Below, one piece after another: positions 44,889 to 55,949 of a stretch of DNA of 64,000 nt. The position numbers and the translations under genes are program-made. How positions within the stretch are numbered: position 1 is the first letter of the stretch; each line of letters begins with the position of its first letter. The notes below the pieces were generated by a model that had not been told where the DNA came from, did no database searches, and saw nothing but the letters and a program-made list of their open reading frames with translations. The stretch spans positions 429,110 through 493,109 of the forward strand of contig NMRA01000305.1 in assembly GCA_002633005.1 (NCBI GenBank), read 5' to 3'. The DNA is from Phoronis australis (lineage: Eukaryota > Phoronida > Phoronidae).

Positions 44889-46838
44889 ATGGCGTCAAAC
44901 GAGCAGCTGGAACAATTACGTCGGTCCTTGGAATGTCCCATCTGCCTGGAGCAGACGAGAGATCCAAGGGCTTTGCCATGTCTACACTCGTACTGCGAGG
45001 AATGCTTGAGGCAACACATGGCGGAAAAGGAAGAACATAACATGTTTCCCTGTCCGATCTGTAATACCAAATACCCCATTCCAGACGAAGGTGTATTGGG
45101 CTTCAAAAGAAATTTTTTTGTTGCCAATATTGGTGAAATTTTGTTGAAAAATGACACTATTTATTGCGACATCTGCAAAATTGGCAGAGATCGTGAAGCC
45201 GAATTCATTTGTATTCAGTGCCGGCAACATTTCTGCAGAGAATGTTCACAGGCTCACTCTTTTCACACAAATGACCATCGAGTGGTCAGTTTAGAGGAAG
45301 TTAAAAACGGACAACACATGGACGAAATGCGTCGTCACCAAAAAGTCTATTGCTCTGTTCATCAAGAAAAGGTTTTAGAAAGCTACTGTGAACAATGTGA
45401 GATACCCATATGTTCACTTTGTTATGTTCTCGATCATATGAAGCACAAAGGGACTGATATAGGAAATGCTGCAGAGAGAGCGACCAGAGTCATGCGTGAT
45501 TTATTGGAACCTTGGAGAAATGTCGCTCAGCATTATGAAATGTTGTGTGAAAAGCTAAAACAAATGGTTGAAAGTTTGGGACAGGATCAGGAAACGTGCG
45601 AGAGTGAGAAACACCTTTCTGTGGTCACATGTCAAGTGGAAGATCATCAAGAGAAAGCTATTCAACGGTTTGACGAACAAGTACAGGCGGCGAAAAAACA
45701 GGCAGAAGCTGCGTGTGACGAGGCTGAACTGAACAGGGGGAAGTTTGTCAGTGTTTTACAATATGTAAATAGCATTCTTGCCTCGGCGAATGATGCTGAG
45801 AAACTGCAACAATTTAGGGAAATTAGAAAACGTCTTGAAAACTTGAATGTTGAAAATGTGGAAACACAGCTAAACCAACCAGCGCACAACTTACAACCCG
45901 GCAAAGTTGAATCTGCAAATTTAGGTTTAAATGCACTTACAATATTGAACTATGACAGTTCATCCAAACTTTGTCAAACGTTAGTCAAAACTGTTGCAGT
46001 TTCCTGTAAATCATCTGCCCACCGCGTGGCCTCTCAACCGGCTGTTAAAGAACCTGCTCAACTGGAGCAGATTTTAAGCAGCCAGCGTGAGGGAGAAAAA
46101 CAAGGTTGGTGTTGGGCACTAGCAGTAGATGATGGTGTTTTGGTGATTGTGGACGGTGAGAACCAGAATGTCAAGGGGTTTGGCAAAAATCGCTTCACAT
46201 TTCAATTCTCGTTAAAGCAGCACAAACTGAAGTGCCCCTGGGATGTAACAATAAATGCACATGGTGAGATCTTCATCACCGACCGCAGTATTCACGGCAT
46301 TGTCAAGTATTACGCAACTGGTGGTGTGATTAAGGTGTATCCGGATTTGTACGTCTACGGGGGGTACGTTACTTGTCACAGAAATCAGCTGGTAGTAGCA
46401 GACACAGACGGTGGGCGGGTGATGTTCATGGATTATAATTGTAAAGTCCATTATCAAATAGACGCTCGCAGTCTGGGGCTGAATACATTCTCTCCTCGCT
46501 ACATATGTGTCAATGTGAACACAGGACACCTTGTGGCGATAGAGTGGGAACCCGGCCGTGTGCACGTGATAGACTGTGACCAGCCAGCCATTATCAATAC
46601 ATACAGAGATAAACTGAGCGACTACCCACGAGGTGTGTGTGTAGATCAGTTTGGAAACACACTCGTGGCTGACCTCTTCTATAATAGGGTAATTCTATTC
46701 ACCAATGCACGAGCACACGTGATGACCCCCCAGGGTGGTGTCTCTTGGCCTACAGGTGTCTGTGTATCAGCCCCAGGGGAGGTGTCTGTACAGGAGTATG
46801 ATGGCCAAGTTAAGGTATTCAGATACCTGGACATCTAA
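44889..46838 (+). CDS. TRIM-family E3 ubiquitin ligase, RING - two B-boxes - coiled coil - NHL-type repeats
   Basis: A single open frame of 649 codons. The RING is C3HC4 with Cys16, Cys19, Cys31, His33, Cys36, Cys39, Cys55 and Cys58. B-box 1 spans about 93-130 (Cys93, Cys96, Cys108, Cys111, Cys116, Cys119 and downstream His). B-box 2 spans about 155-186 (Cys155, His158, Cys167, Cys170, Cys175, Cys178, His183, His186). A coiled-coil region follows (about 195-335). The C-terminal part (about 410-649) has NHL/beta-propeller-like strands such as WPTGVCVSAPGEVSV and YPRGVCVDQFGNTLVADL. No filamin or SPRY domain is seen. The family builds ubiquitin chains on partners; the substrate is unknown. I chose ATG at 44,889: a T-rich tract ending in GCAG abuts it, so the leader may contain an intron. 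The coding part is intronless and lies antisense within the reelin E14-E15 intron. Closest architectures I know are TRIM56 and TRIM2/3-like proteins; lineage-specific expansions make naming unsafe. Confidence 0.93.
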   Translation: MASNEQLEQLRRSLECPICLEQTRDPRALPCLHSYCEECLRQHMAEKEEHNMFPCPICNTKYPIPDEGVLGFKRNFFVANIGEILLKNDTIYCDICKIGRDREAEFICIQCRQHFCRECSQAHSFHTNDHRVVSLEEVKNGQHMDEMRRHQKVYCSVHQEKVLESYCEQCEIPICSLCYVLDHMKHKGTDIGNAAERATRVMRDLLEPWRNVAQHYEMLCEKLKQMVESLGQDQETCESEKHLSVVTCQVEDHQEKAIQRFDEQVQAAKKQAEAACDEAELNRGKFVSVLQYVNSILASANDAEKLQQFREIRKRLENLNVENVETQLNQPAHNLQPGKVESANLGLNALTILNYDSSSKLCQTLVKTVAVSCKSSAHRVASQPAVKEPAQLEQILSSQREGEKQGWCWALAVDDGVLVIVDGENQNVKGFGKNRFTFQFSLKQHKLKCPWDVTINAHGEIFITDRSIHGIVKYYATGGVIKVYPDLYVYGGYVTCHRNQLVVADTDGGRVMFMDYNCKVHYQIDARSLGLNTFSPRYICVNVNTGHLVAIEWEPGRVHVIDCDQPAIINTYRDKLSDYPRGVCVDQFGNTLVADLFYNRVILFTNARAHVMTPQGGVSWPTGVCVSAPGEVSVQEYDGQVKVFRYLDI

Positions 46839-47070
46839 CTTCAAACACCTTTGTGAAACTTGACAATGGGAAGATCTCATGCTTGCAATGGCAGCTGAAG
46901 AGAAAGTACGTGATGTTAAGTACTAAACACTTTTAGATGATTATATCTGAATGTTTTAGTAAACGACACAATGCAATAGGAATGATTTGCTAAGATATTT
47001 GGACCAATCTTTTGAACAAAAACTCACGTTATGCCAAACACTAAACATTACAGAAAATACTTTAGAAACA

Positions 47071-47076
47071 AATAAA
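47071..47076 (+). terminator. candidate polyadenylation signal of the TRIM gene
   Basis: AATAAA lies 233 bases past the TRIM stop codon and is followed by T/G-rich sequence (GTTTTCTTCG). It is the first clear canonical hexamer downstream and would give a short 3' UTR. Position and context support it; no transcript evidence is available. Confidence 0.6.
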
Positions 47077-47317
47077 GTTTTCTTCGTCAGTTAACTGGAC
47101 ATCACATGCTACAGATTTGATCAACTCACTGTTCCCAGAAGCTGATGAGTCACTAGTCCCAAATTTCTTGGTTTGCCAACCCCCAAATTTGAATGCCACT
47201 TAACTGTCTCCCAACACAGATGTTAGCATTTAACAAAATCTTGCTTTTATTTCAACATGCCCACTCCCACCCTAATGGCTGTATATCGTCCTTTTGAGCT
47301 GCACTCTTCCACAAGAT

Positions 47318-47374
47318 TATTATTATTATTATTATTATATAATTATTATATTATTATTATATTATTATATCATA

Positions 47375-47408
<34 letters not shown>
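47318..47408. repeat. (ATT)n microsatellite
   Basis: Nearly pure ATT/TTA repeat with a few ATAT interruptions, between the TRIM gene and reelin E14. Confidence 0.97.
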
Positions 47409-47594
47409 CATTATCCTGACCTACAAAGTCCTTTTCCAACATAATACTTTGCACCAGCACTACTGACCTTATGTTGCCATCTTATGGAGACAGCATGTGA
47501 CATAGTTTCCATCGTCGGAACACATGTCAAACGTAAATTATTGAGTCAGCCAAATACTAAGTACAAAGCTCTTCAATTCCCCAAAGTCACTCAC

Positions 47595-47658
47595 CGACAG
47601 CCTGTGGACGTACAGTAGCCATGACCAGAACATGCGGACAGGCAAGCACCAATGTATA
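47595..47658 (-). CDS. RELN: reelin exon E14: EGF module 1, first half
   Basis: A 64-base exon encoding VYIGACLSACSGHGYCTSTG followed by Cys, the first half of EGF 1. Matches vertebrate [22 protein letters not shown]. Acceptor TTTCAG, donor GTGAGT. The downstream intron (8,026 bases) is the largest in the window and contains the TRIM gene. Confidence 0.92.
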
Positions 47659-48174
47659 CTGAAATGTATGAAAAATGAGACATCAGGCAGCAATGCAGAT
47701 ATCATTTTAGAAAATCGTGAGTCTGAGTGAATTGACCTACACATCCTCAAGTCTGTGGCCAATTTGGAGGACCTGTGCGCATCTTTTCAGTTTTTGTCTT
47801 TTTTCGCTTCCAAATTTAATGGGTCCATTTGCCAGAGTTAAACAATCACAGTGTATGAATGAATTTAGTTTAACGCCAATAATGCAGGGAACGCTCCTAA
47901 TATTATTCCTGGGAAACAAACCACATATAATAAGATGACATTGAAAACAATACACATGACCATTTCAATCCCAGTCCTTTCAAACTGCATCACAGAAAGA
48001 AAGAATGAATAGTGACTACAGAATGCAATATCACTCTACGTCATATAAGATGATTATTCACACATAAAAAGCCCTGCACTTTGAATGCTAAATAATTTTT
48101 GTTCATTTGCTTCACCTTGACCTTATCGCAGTTTTATCCAATTCCAAAACAGCCAAGATTAAGTACACACATAC

Positions 48175-48284
48175 CATTATCTAATGCCCAAGATGGCTTG
48201 GACACCACATTGTCCTGGCGCCATCTGAAGCGCACCGTAGGAACTAGAGCAGCCCAAGGGAGAGGAAGAGTGAGTCTAGTCCAC
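48175..48284 (-). CDS. RELN: reelin exon E13: end of repeat 1A
   Basis: Encodes GWTRLTLPLPWAALVPTVRF, RWRQ and SWALDN, matching vertebrate [24 protein letters not shown]...MWAIDN. The WxxDN motif is the last strand before the EGF module. Acceptor CACCAG, donor GTATGT. Confidence 0.94.
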
Positions 48285-48914
48285 CTGGTGAGGGATACAT
48301 GAGCCAAATCAGGATTAGAAAGCAACCTCAACACTATGTCAAGGAAATAAACAATGAAAGAAGACTTGTAGACAATAACGAAAAATTTCACCAGTTGCAA
48401 AATTGTGGGCATTCACAATAACAGCCTTTGGAAAAAAGAATTTACCATTGAAGCTTAAAAAAATCTGAACTAAGCCAGTTTTCATTCACACAATTCAGTA
48501 TTTATAGAGACTGTTTGCCAGTGCAGAGGCAAATCTACACACAAGGCCTAACATACTAAAAAACTGGGTCACGGTAAACGTTCTACTTTTAGAGTACATG
48601 TGTTATGTTGGTCGTGTGATGGTTTCAACATTGGCTAGTACAAGCACAGCATGAATTACAACGAACACAATTACGCATTCACAGGCAGGCCAAAGGAAAA
48701 ACGTAACAATTATTTCCCACAATTTTGGCAGTGAGGACAATTGGAGCGTGTATCTATTAAGGCCATTAAAAAGAAACAAGTTTAACAAAACTTGTCTCCT
48801 GGAAAATTTGCTGCAAAGATACTCTGATTTCAAGTGTTAAAAAGTTATAAATAATAACAACTAATAAATAACAGAAAATAACAGAGAATGATCAAAAATA
48901 TCTAGTCTACACAC

Positions 48915-49043
48915 CCGTTGATGTTTGAAGGTTTAAACAACGACGTCAGCAGTTGAGGCGAGCCAGAACAGGATCCTGGGAGACAGTAGGAGTGCAGACG
49001 ATGCCACGAACGGCCATGATTGGTTGAGAAGTCAAGCTCAACA
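48915..49043 (-). CDS. RELN: reelin exon E12: repeat 1A
   Basis: Encodes [20 protein letters not shown] and CLPGSCSGSPQLLTS, matching vertebrate [27 protein letters not shown] almost residue for residue. Acceptor AACAG; donor GTGTGT after two bases of a Gly codon completed by E13. Confidence 0.93.
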
Positions 49044-49606
49044 CTGTTAGTTAGAGAAACATAAATATTTCAATAGTACAGACTGTAAAAATGTCAATTA
49101 GTGCCTGTAAATTAAAAATTGCATCAAGGGTTTAAAGTGGTTATAAACCTGTGTTTTATCCAAGAAGCAAACTTTTGTTTTAGATCAGGTGCCTTGTTCT
49201 TTACTGAGATGAGAAGTGATCACTTCTAGAACTGACGGTTCATAATTGGTTGAGACCAAGTTTGATGAGTAGAATGAAATGACATGATAGCAAGCTTAAT
49301 CTTGTATAGCCTGACATTAAGACATAACCACCTGTCAGGTATTCTGAACTCTTGAAATCATCTCCAGTTATAATTTGAGGTCAGTTAAAGAACAGTAAGT
49401 AGACAGGTGTCAATCAAATTCTTTTTGTAATGGAAGGCAAGATTATAGTCGCATGAATTAAGAAATTATTACGAAGCAAAACAATTTAAAGACAAAAGTA
49501 ATTTAGGACTGGTAACTTCCTCTAGCTTTCACTCCCAGAAGCAGTTATCATGTATTCCGTAGTAAAAATGGCCATCCTTGTAAACCCAACTTTCGTAATT
49601 ATTTAC

Positions 49607-49815
49607 CTATTCCAACTGTGGTTTGTCCCACACTGTAAGTTCAGACTGAACTGTGCCACGTGCTGCACCCCAGCGGGGATGTGAGGAACAACCTGGATGT
49701 CATCCAGTGACCACACGTCTACATTCTCCGCGGAATGCCTCTTCTGTAACCAGCATATCTTAATTCCAGGACGCTGAACACTACTAGGCAGTGGGATGGA
49801 CATCAGGCTTGGTGG
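49607..49815 (-). CDS. RELN: reelin exon E11: repeat 1A
   Basis: Encodes PPSLMSIPLPSSVQRPGIKI, then NVDVWSLDDIQVVPHIPAGV and AQFSLNLQCGTNHSWN. These match vertebrate VPSLVSVVINPELQTPATKF, NVWAVDFFHVLP and IQFSINLGCGTH. Phase 0 start after CACAG; ends with two bases of a codon at GTAAAT. Confidence 0.92.
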
Positions 49816-50402
49816 CTGTGAGGGATGACCAATGACCTTAGGTCAAGATTACAGGCCGGGAAGCGTGTGTGTGTGTGTGGACACAAGGATCCGGCCAACA
49901 TTTGAGACAAATTAGACTCATAAATATAGCAGAGTAACAACTTTTCCTGCAAATACGATTCTCCAATCGGCTTTCAATAGTTACTATGGAGACTATGGCA
50001 TTTTGTCAGGTGCACATCGGCACAAGCCCCTAATCTTCCACAGCTGCACTGCATTTTCCAATTTTCAAGGATGTGACTATCTAACATCAAGATGAAAGAT
50101 CCTTTTCCCCCAATAAGTTCACACATATGGTCTAGTGCAATGAGATATAAGAAAAGTCAATCAGAATTTGAAGCATTGGCCACCATTGCAGTGAATCAGG
50201 TCATGTTTCTGAAAGTCACGGGGTATTGACAACCACACACTTTTCCGTAACAGCATGCTCCCTAGATGTGTTCCGCATATCATTAACCACTACATGTAAA
50301 CTGTATCCTCCAAACTGCTTCATGGTTACAACAGACATAGCCACAAAGAACAAAATATCCCTAACATTCCTGTACATGTTAACGGAAACCTAACTTACAT
50401 AC

Positions 50403-50509
50403 CTGTTGTTTTCTCACTCTAATTTTCTCTAACACATGTGTGTTACCGTTGGCGTCAACAGCATAAACAGTGACCTTCACCTTCCTGGAGGTGATATTAC
50501 AAGAACCAC
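50403..50509 (-). CDS. RELN: reelin exon E10: repeat 1A
   Basis: Encodes GGSCNITSRKVKVTVYAVDA and HVLEKIRVRKQQ, matching vertebrate GGICDPGN...DIILYAKIEGRKEHITLDTL. Acceptor CTGCAG, donor GTATGT; begins by completing Gly and ends in phase 0. Confidence 0.88.
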
Positions 50510-50769
50510 CTGCAGAGAGATGGCAGACGTGTTTTCCAAAATTTCTTGACGAGTGATTTTATGTTCATGACATTACAGAAAATGTTTTTTCTTGGATGGC
50601 GCCATTCTGAAGATGCACAGATAACCGACGGGTAAGGCAGCAAACCGTGGTTTTAGAACGTGATAACTTACATAGCAACCCTATCTTACAACTTTCAAAG
50701 AAAAAAATAAATGGCATGGAGTACACTGCTTTTTTCTGAGGCTTAATACACCATAAAACTCATCGCAAA

Positions 50770-51016
50770 TGGTCTGATACACTAGGCTTTACCAAACGCG
50801 CACAGGCCGCTCAGATAGGCTCATTGCACTGATCACCTGGAACCATTTACCATTTTTAAGCTTTATTAAGATATGCCTTGGTTAAAATTGGGCAGAGGGG
50901 ACCCGAATCAAGGGTCTAGCAGTGTGCCTCAGGGGGACTCAAACCAATGACCTTGAGTGAAGGAAGAAGACACTTATTCCACCAAGCCACCCCGCCCACT
51001 AGGCCACCCCGCCTTC
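50770..51016 (-). mobile_element. tRNA-derived SINE-A copy
   Basis: Reverse orientation: diverged B-box region (GGTTTGAGTCCCC on the minus strand) and the shared tail block GATCAGTGCAATGAGCCTAT. CCCGCCCACTAGGCCAC at the head is duplicated. In the E9-E10 intron. Confidence 0.75.
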
Positions 51017-51397
51017 TCAACACCAAACCATAACTTTACATTCTCCAGATTGATGCTGACGATTTGCTGCTTTTACAGCAGGTGCTGCTGACAACTTGAA
51101 CAACAAATAATAGAAATATGTGGCAGCAAGTAGAGAGCCATTTACAGCTGAAGAGAAATTACGCATTTCTCACAAAATCATTTCTTCACAACACAGAATA
51201 GACTGGATGTAATTTGACGTCCTTGGAGATAAACGGTGTCAAAATTGTAGATGTTCTACAATTTAGTGATTGAACAGGATTAAAAAGGTTTTAACTTTTA
51301 ATTATTTCAAAAGAACAACGACTACACCATTTATTTCAGGGTAACATTATGCAAAATGGCCTCCCTATGCACATACTTTATTGGCTGCAGAACTCAC

Positions 51398-51546
51398 CAA
51401 ACATGAACATAAATCTAATGCTCCCTGCTGACTGGCCATTAAAGCTTGGTGTGCATGCATGACGTGCAGTGTCCCCACTGTTCATGGATAGAGACTTTGA
51501 TCCAGACCAACAGGTGGCAGCCAGCGTCCCACCACTAACCCTCCAC
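51398..51546 (-). CDS. RELN: reelin exon E9: repeat 1A start
   Basis: Encodes WRVSGGTLAATCWSGSKSL, then HACTPSFNGQSAGSIRFMFM, corresponding to vertebrate GWDVLGAVIGTECG...[22 protein letters not shown]. Acceptor CAG and donor GTGAGT. Its first base completes an Arg codon from E8; it ends one base into a Gly codon. Confidence 0.9.
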
Positions 51547-52569
51547 CTGGTGGGTGAACGAAATATCAACATTAACAACAACAACAGCTTAGTTCGAGAA
51601 AAATAAAAGTGATCTCGTGGGAAACCTCATCTGGTGATGTATCACGCTATGTGATTGGCTTAACAGAAAGCACATCCAATATTCTGCTAGCCAATACCAA
51701 AGTCTCGTTAGAAAGCATGTCTCATCATACGTTAATCTAAACTATGGTTCTCTTAGAGGGCAGGGTTCACATTATCACATTCTATATTGAGGTTATGTTA
51801 GAACATATTATTCTATGATTCACAGAGTGTCAGTGGGACCACAAGACAGGTCCAAGTTATGACAACCTACATGGCCATCGTTAGCCATTGGGTTACATAG
51901 GACTTCATCGACGAATTTCGGTATCTAGCCAGGCAAATATCTACAAAATTTTAACGCAAGTAAAAACATAAATTATATTTTCTGAAAGAAGAAGGCGTGT
52001 AGAATTTGATGATTGGCTTTATACCAATCTTCTGCTAATTGGGTCATGTGACCATGTACTTTTAGTGAAATATAACAAAAAGATATCAATTAAAGTACAT
52101 CTCTAGCAAAACAGCAGTATCAATCACATGACTAAATTTTACTTGATACAAAATGTTCAACATAAAAACTCAAAAATGCTGGTACAGTTTTCTAAGTTAT
52201 CGTTTCGCTTTTGTTTTATACGACTTTAGTTTTTTATATTTTTTGATAGCACGTCATGCAAAAGGAGAAATTTACAAACAATTCTTAATAGGTTTTAGAG
52301 TACGCTGCACAAAGCATGGTATCAGCAAGTTTCATACCAATCCAATCAGTGATCTCTGAGATATGATGTTCCAAACTTTGCCAAGTCTGGACATTTTTTT
52401 GGAAGGCCTACATAGCCATAACAGAGTCGGTAAATCTTAAAAGTATTATTTTATTAAATACAGGACTATTCATATGATGTGAGCTACACTTTATGGGAGG
52501 TAGACCAAGGGTTGTTTTTCAATCTCAACACAACAAAACGTTACAGCTCCGTCTGACACGTAGTCCCAC

Positions 52570-52715
52570 CTGTCAATGTTTCCTTCAAAATCTTCGCTGA
52601 ACAGATTCGGTCCACCAAAGCTTACATTCAGGTTGAGGTCGCGCGTACTCACAAAGTGCTGGCCGAAATGGTTGTCGTAGAAGCACAGAGCATTGTTGTC
52701 TGAGTAGCACTTATA
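52570..52715 (-). CDS. RELN: reelin exon E8: linker to repeat 1A
   Basis: Encodes CYSDNNALCFYDNHFGQHF, VSTRDLNLNV and LFSEDFEGNIDR, matching vertebrate CQSDGNSIYFHG...TTRDVDLST and the EEFES start of repeat 1. Acceptor TTTTTCAG. The donor used here is GTGGGA, which is weak but is the only one that keeps E9 in frame. Without splicing the frame stays open for 25 more codons to 52,491. Confidence 0.87.
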
Positions 52716-53259
52716 CTGAAAAAGTTTCAAGGTTGAACGCTGGCTAAAATGACCTGAATAACACTTTGCAAACCAACTTACCTGAAAATACAAAATACAA
52801 TTTTGCTAATTATCTCTCAAAGATTTTTGGGTAATCTGCAACCATTTTGTATTTGACTGACCTCATTTACTCAACTAAAATAATCAACAACAAGGCTAAC
52901 AACATGTTTCATTTAGTCACTCATAAGCATTAAAATTTGATGTCGAAAAGACAAAAGCACTAGATGCTAAATGAAGCTTAAAATATTATTTTTTCTAATA
53001 ATTATAGCAATTCGAAAGATCAACATTCCTGTTGTGATCAGTTCTTCAAAGCATGCATAAATGATGGTGCAATGATTATCACGTGTGTGCCGTGCATGCT
53101 TCGGGCTAATAACACATCTCTCCCAAAAAGAATATTCACCGGGTAATGCGAGATTTACATACCATGTGGTCGACTATAATACCAGCATTGACACTTTAAA
53201 ATGCGTCTACTAAAACTCTACAAATTCAAAATTTGAAAATTATACCATTCGGGCATTAC

Positions 53260-53554
53260 CTTAATTTTAGCTCCAGGAAAGAAAAGCCAGTTGTCCATCT
53301 GCACAGGGTCAAAATCATCAATGAGGACTGTGGGTAGGTCAAGAGTGGATGTCACTAGTACGTTGTCCAGGGCCCAGCATCCAGAGAAGGTGGTGTTACC
53401 AGCGGTGGTGCTGGTGTTGGTGTTACCAGCGGCGGCAGACGTGGTGTTGCTGATGTTGTTGGAGGTGCGGTAGTGGAACTGAAGACAGACTGGGGAGCCC
53501 TCTGGTGGCGGTAGAGACACGATGTGGATAGCGGTGTCAGAGGAAGAAGGGATG
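53260..53554 (-). CDS. RELN: reelin exon E7: subrepeat-X region with Asn/Thr/Ser insert
   Basis: Encodes HIVSLPPPEG, then a low-complexity insert rich in Asn, Thr, Ser and Ala, then FSGCWALDNVLVTSTLDLPT and DDFDPVQMDNWLFFPGAKIK. The flanks match vertebrate reelin (CWALDNILI, DPVDTGNWLFFPGATVK). The insert sits where vertebrates have a short loop before the CWALDN strand, and is encoded by imperfect GGTGTTACCAGCGG-like repeats. It holds several N-x-S/T sequons. Ends in phase 0 at GTAATG, a slightly weak donor. Confidence 0.93.
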
Positions 53555-53559
53555 CTGAA

Positions 53560-53790
53560 AATGGAACATTATGAAAGATGTTGAAGATAGAACAATATGG
53601 AATAGGATGATGAAGATAGTACAATATGGAATAGGGTGGTGAAGATGGAACATTATGGAATAAGGTGATGAAGTGGGAAGGACCATTATGGAATAAGGTG
53701 GTAATCAAAACATTATGGAATAGGGTAATGAAGATTGAAGGAACATTTTGGAATAAGGTGCTGAAGATGGAGCATTATGGAACAGGGTAC
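53560..53790. repeat. imperfect tandem repeat, about 28-34 base unit
   Basis: Eight or so units of the form ATGGAATAGGGTGATGAAG plus GTGGAACATT variants, directly above the E7 acceptor, so the purine-rich strand is opposite the acceptor pyrimidine tract. Confidence 0.85.
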
Positions 53791-54336
53791 TTATTTATTA
53801 CCTTATTGTTCTTCAAACTAGGACCAAGAATCGCACAGTAACCCATCTTTATTACAAACACGGACAGCCATTTTTAGAAAGATTTGACTACATAGCCAAT
53901 AAAGGTCGATCTAATACTGCACCATAACACAAATAACATGAGTGCAACTCAAAAATAGTGTCTTCCTAAATGGATTTGGTGGCACCAATTCCACATTATT
54001 AAAATTTTGTTGAGACATTTCAAAGCACAAGTAACTTTATCATTACAGTTCAACATTTTAACACTCAACAAGGCAAAGTCCTGCACTATGCATGGCACTT
54101 CCAATCCTACAGCATGCTGGCCAATAGGTAGTGCTGTTTCAATATAACATATGTAATGCTTATAAAGTTTCCCAGCGGTAGTGCTACACTTCAAGAATTG
54201 AAACGAGTCTTGGTAATTCCTTAACCCCCCCAAGTTTCGCACAATGAGCCTACTTTGTGGCCTGAACAGGTCTGATAAATAACAACAGGTATCAGACCAC
54301 CTGGTCCTGCACTTGCATCATTAGCCGTCCACCTAC

Positions 54337-54485
54337 CTGACAGTGTCCATCACTGTCCAGTTGTTACAGCCCTCAGAGCCATAACTGACAACAACATCCG
54401 CCAATCCATCAGGTACCGTACAACTACCCGAGCCAACAGTGAACTGCAGTACACTGGCAGACGACACATTCAGTGGCACTGTCAT
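54337..54485 (-). CDS. RELN: reelin exon E6: subrepeat-X region
   Basis: Encodes NVSSASVLQFTVGSGSC and VVVSYGSEGCNNWTVMDTV, colinear with vertebrate TTTASVLQFSIGSGSC...ADWIQLEKIR. Starts in phase 0 after CAG and ends with two bases of a codon at GTAGGT. Contains candidate N-glycosylation sites (NVS, NWT). Confidence 0.92.
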
Positions 54486-54597
54486 CTGTATGAGGTTACA
54501 CAAGAATCAAAATTTAGAAAACATGAACTCACGAGAGGTTCTATGAAAAGTAGTCGCAAAACCTTGATGCAATAAATTACTCAGAAGGGATCATTAT

Positions 54598-54853
54598 GGG
54601 CTTGGAGGGGGTAACTAATCCGCATAGTGCCTTTAGTTAGAACTTTGCTGATGGTTGTAAATCATGGGTGTTGTTCACATACAAAATATCTTTTGAAATT
54701 GACATGCAAGGTCAGTGAAAGTAATCCTATGTGAACGCAGCTCTTAATCATAAAGCTGTAAACACAATTTAGCAAAGATTCATGGTCCAAGCTCAGAGTA
54801 TTGTTTTATTACTCCCCATGGGTTTTGGGTAGCCAAGCCCAGAATATGAAAGT
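54598..54853. mobile_element. MITE-1 family, copy 5
   Basis: Ends TGGGCTTGGAGGGGGTAACT and TGGGTAGCCAAGCCCAGAAT show the family's inverted termini (TGGGCTTGG against CCAAGCCCA). In the E5-E6 intron. Confidence 0.8.
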
Positions 54854-55798
54854 AGACAGCATGAACAAGTATGAACCACCCAGTTGGTTGAATACCTAAT
54901 ACAGCTTCATCAAATGTGTACAATTATACAAAAAATAAGCATTGTGCTGCACAACTTTTCAGCCAACAATATTGTTTGTATGAAAGGGATTAAATCATAG
55001 TAATTTAAAATAGTTACATTTAGAATTAAACAGACACAGCTTATGGCAGATCTCACTAAGAATTCATGTACGGTACTGTTCAAAAATGATCAAAACTTGA
55101 AATGAAACTCTTCTTACTTCATCAAAATATACTACGTAAAAAACTGCTGGATAAAAACGCAAATTCTAAATAGAAATTTTTTTTGAAAGTATGCCGATTT
55201 AAAGCAAAAAAGGGATTTCACTAACTTTTTGTAAAGCTATTGTCGTGCTATAAACATCTCTAAATGAGATAAAAGGGTCGATTTGGACAAATCTTGTGAA
55301 TTTATCCAATGTCATCTGGTGAACCCAACTGGTTTTATCCACATCACGGTCATCAATAGAGTGATTCTAGCAACAAGACCACATAGTAAAGGTAATTTCT
55401 GTTTCTTGTCAGATCTTATCTAAATAGAAGGCTTGAAAGCATCCAGGCTTCTCTTCTCCATTTAATTTTTGAGACATGAAAACTGACAGAAACCATGGAA
55501 ACTGATATAAACCACAAAATCTGAACAGAGGAGTAAAATTTACAACGCAGCTTTTTAAATTTTCAAAATTGGTCAAGACAAGTAATAGAGATTATGTCAA
55601 CAAAACTCAACCCTTCAGCTATTCATAGGAAAGCAGTTTCCAGCCTGGCTTATCAGATCATTATACTGCATCACAAACTCCCAATAGAAGCTGGGCCTGA
55701 AAGAACGTGGATTTAAGGGGTTATGAGGATGGATTCTAGTTTAAGGGCATGTTCACGACATGGTACTCCTATGCCCGAGTGCCCCATGACAACCATAC

Positions 55799-55895
55799 CA
55801 GGGTGTTGTTGGATCCCTGTCCGCACAAAACTGCTGCATTGCCATGCAGTATAGATCCACATCTGCTGCTCACTTCAACGTCACTTGTAGGGGAC
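55799..55895 (-). CDS. RELN: reelin exon E5: subrepeat-X region
   Basis: Encodes SDVEVSSRCGSILHGNAAVL and CGQGSNNTL, matching vertebrate QCGAIMHGNAVTFCEP. The chosen acceptor is CCCTAG, because its first base G completes the split Trp codon of E4. An alternative AG 14 bases further in would give Cys instead and is less likely. Ends in phase 0 at GTATGG. Confidence 0.86.
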
Positions 55896-55949
55896 CTAGG
55901 GATAGAATGAGGCATTGTGGGTAAATTGGACAATAATATAATAAAAAAT

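Noticed and set aside
44861-45157. Minus-strand frames antisense to the TRIM gene
   Set aside because: Shadows of the TRIM reading frame; the plus-strand frame has all zinc ligands.
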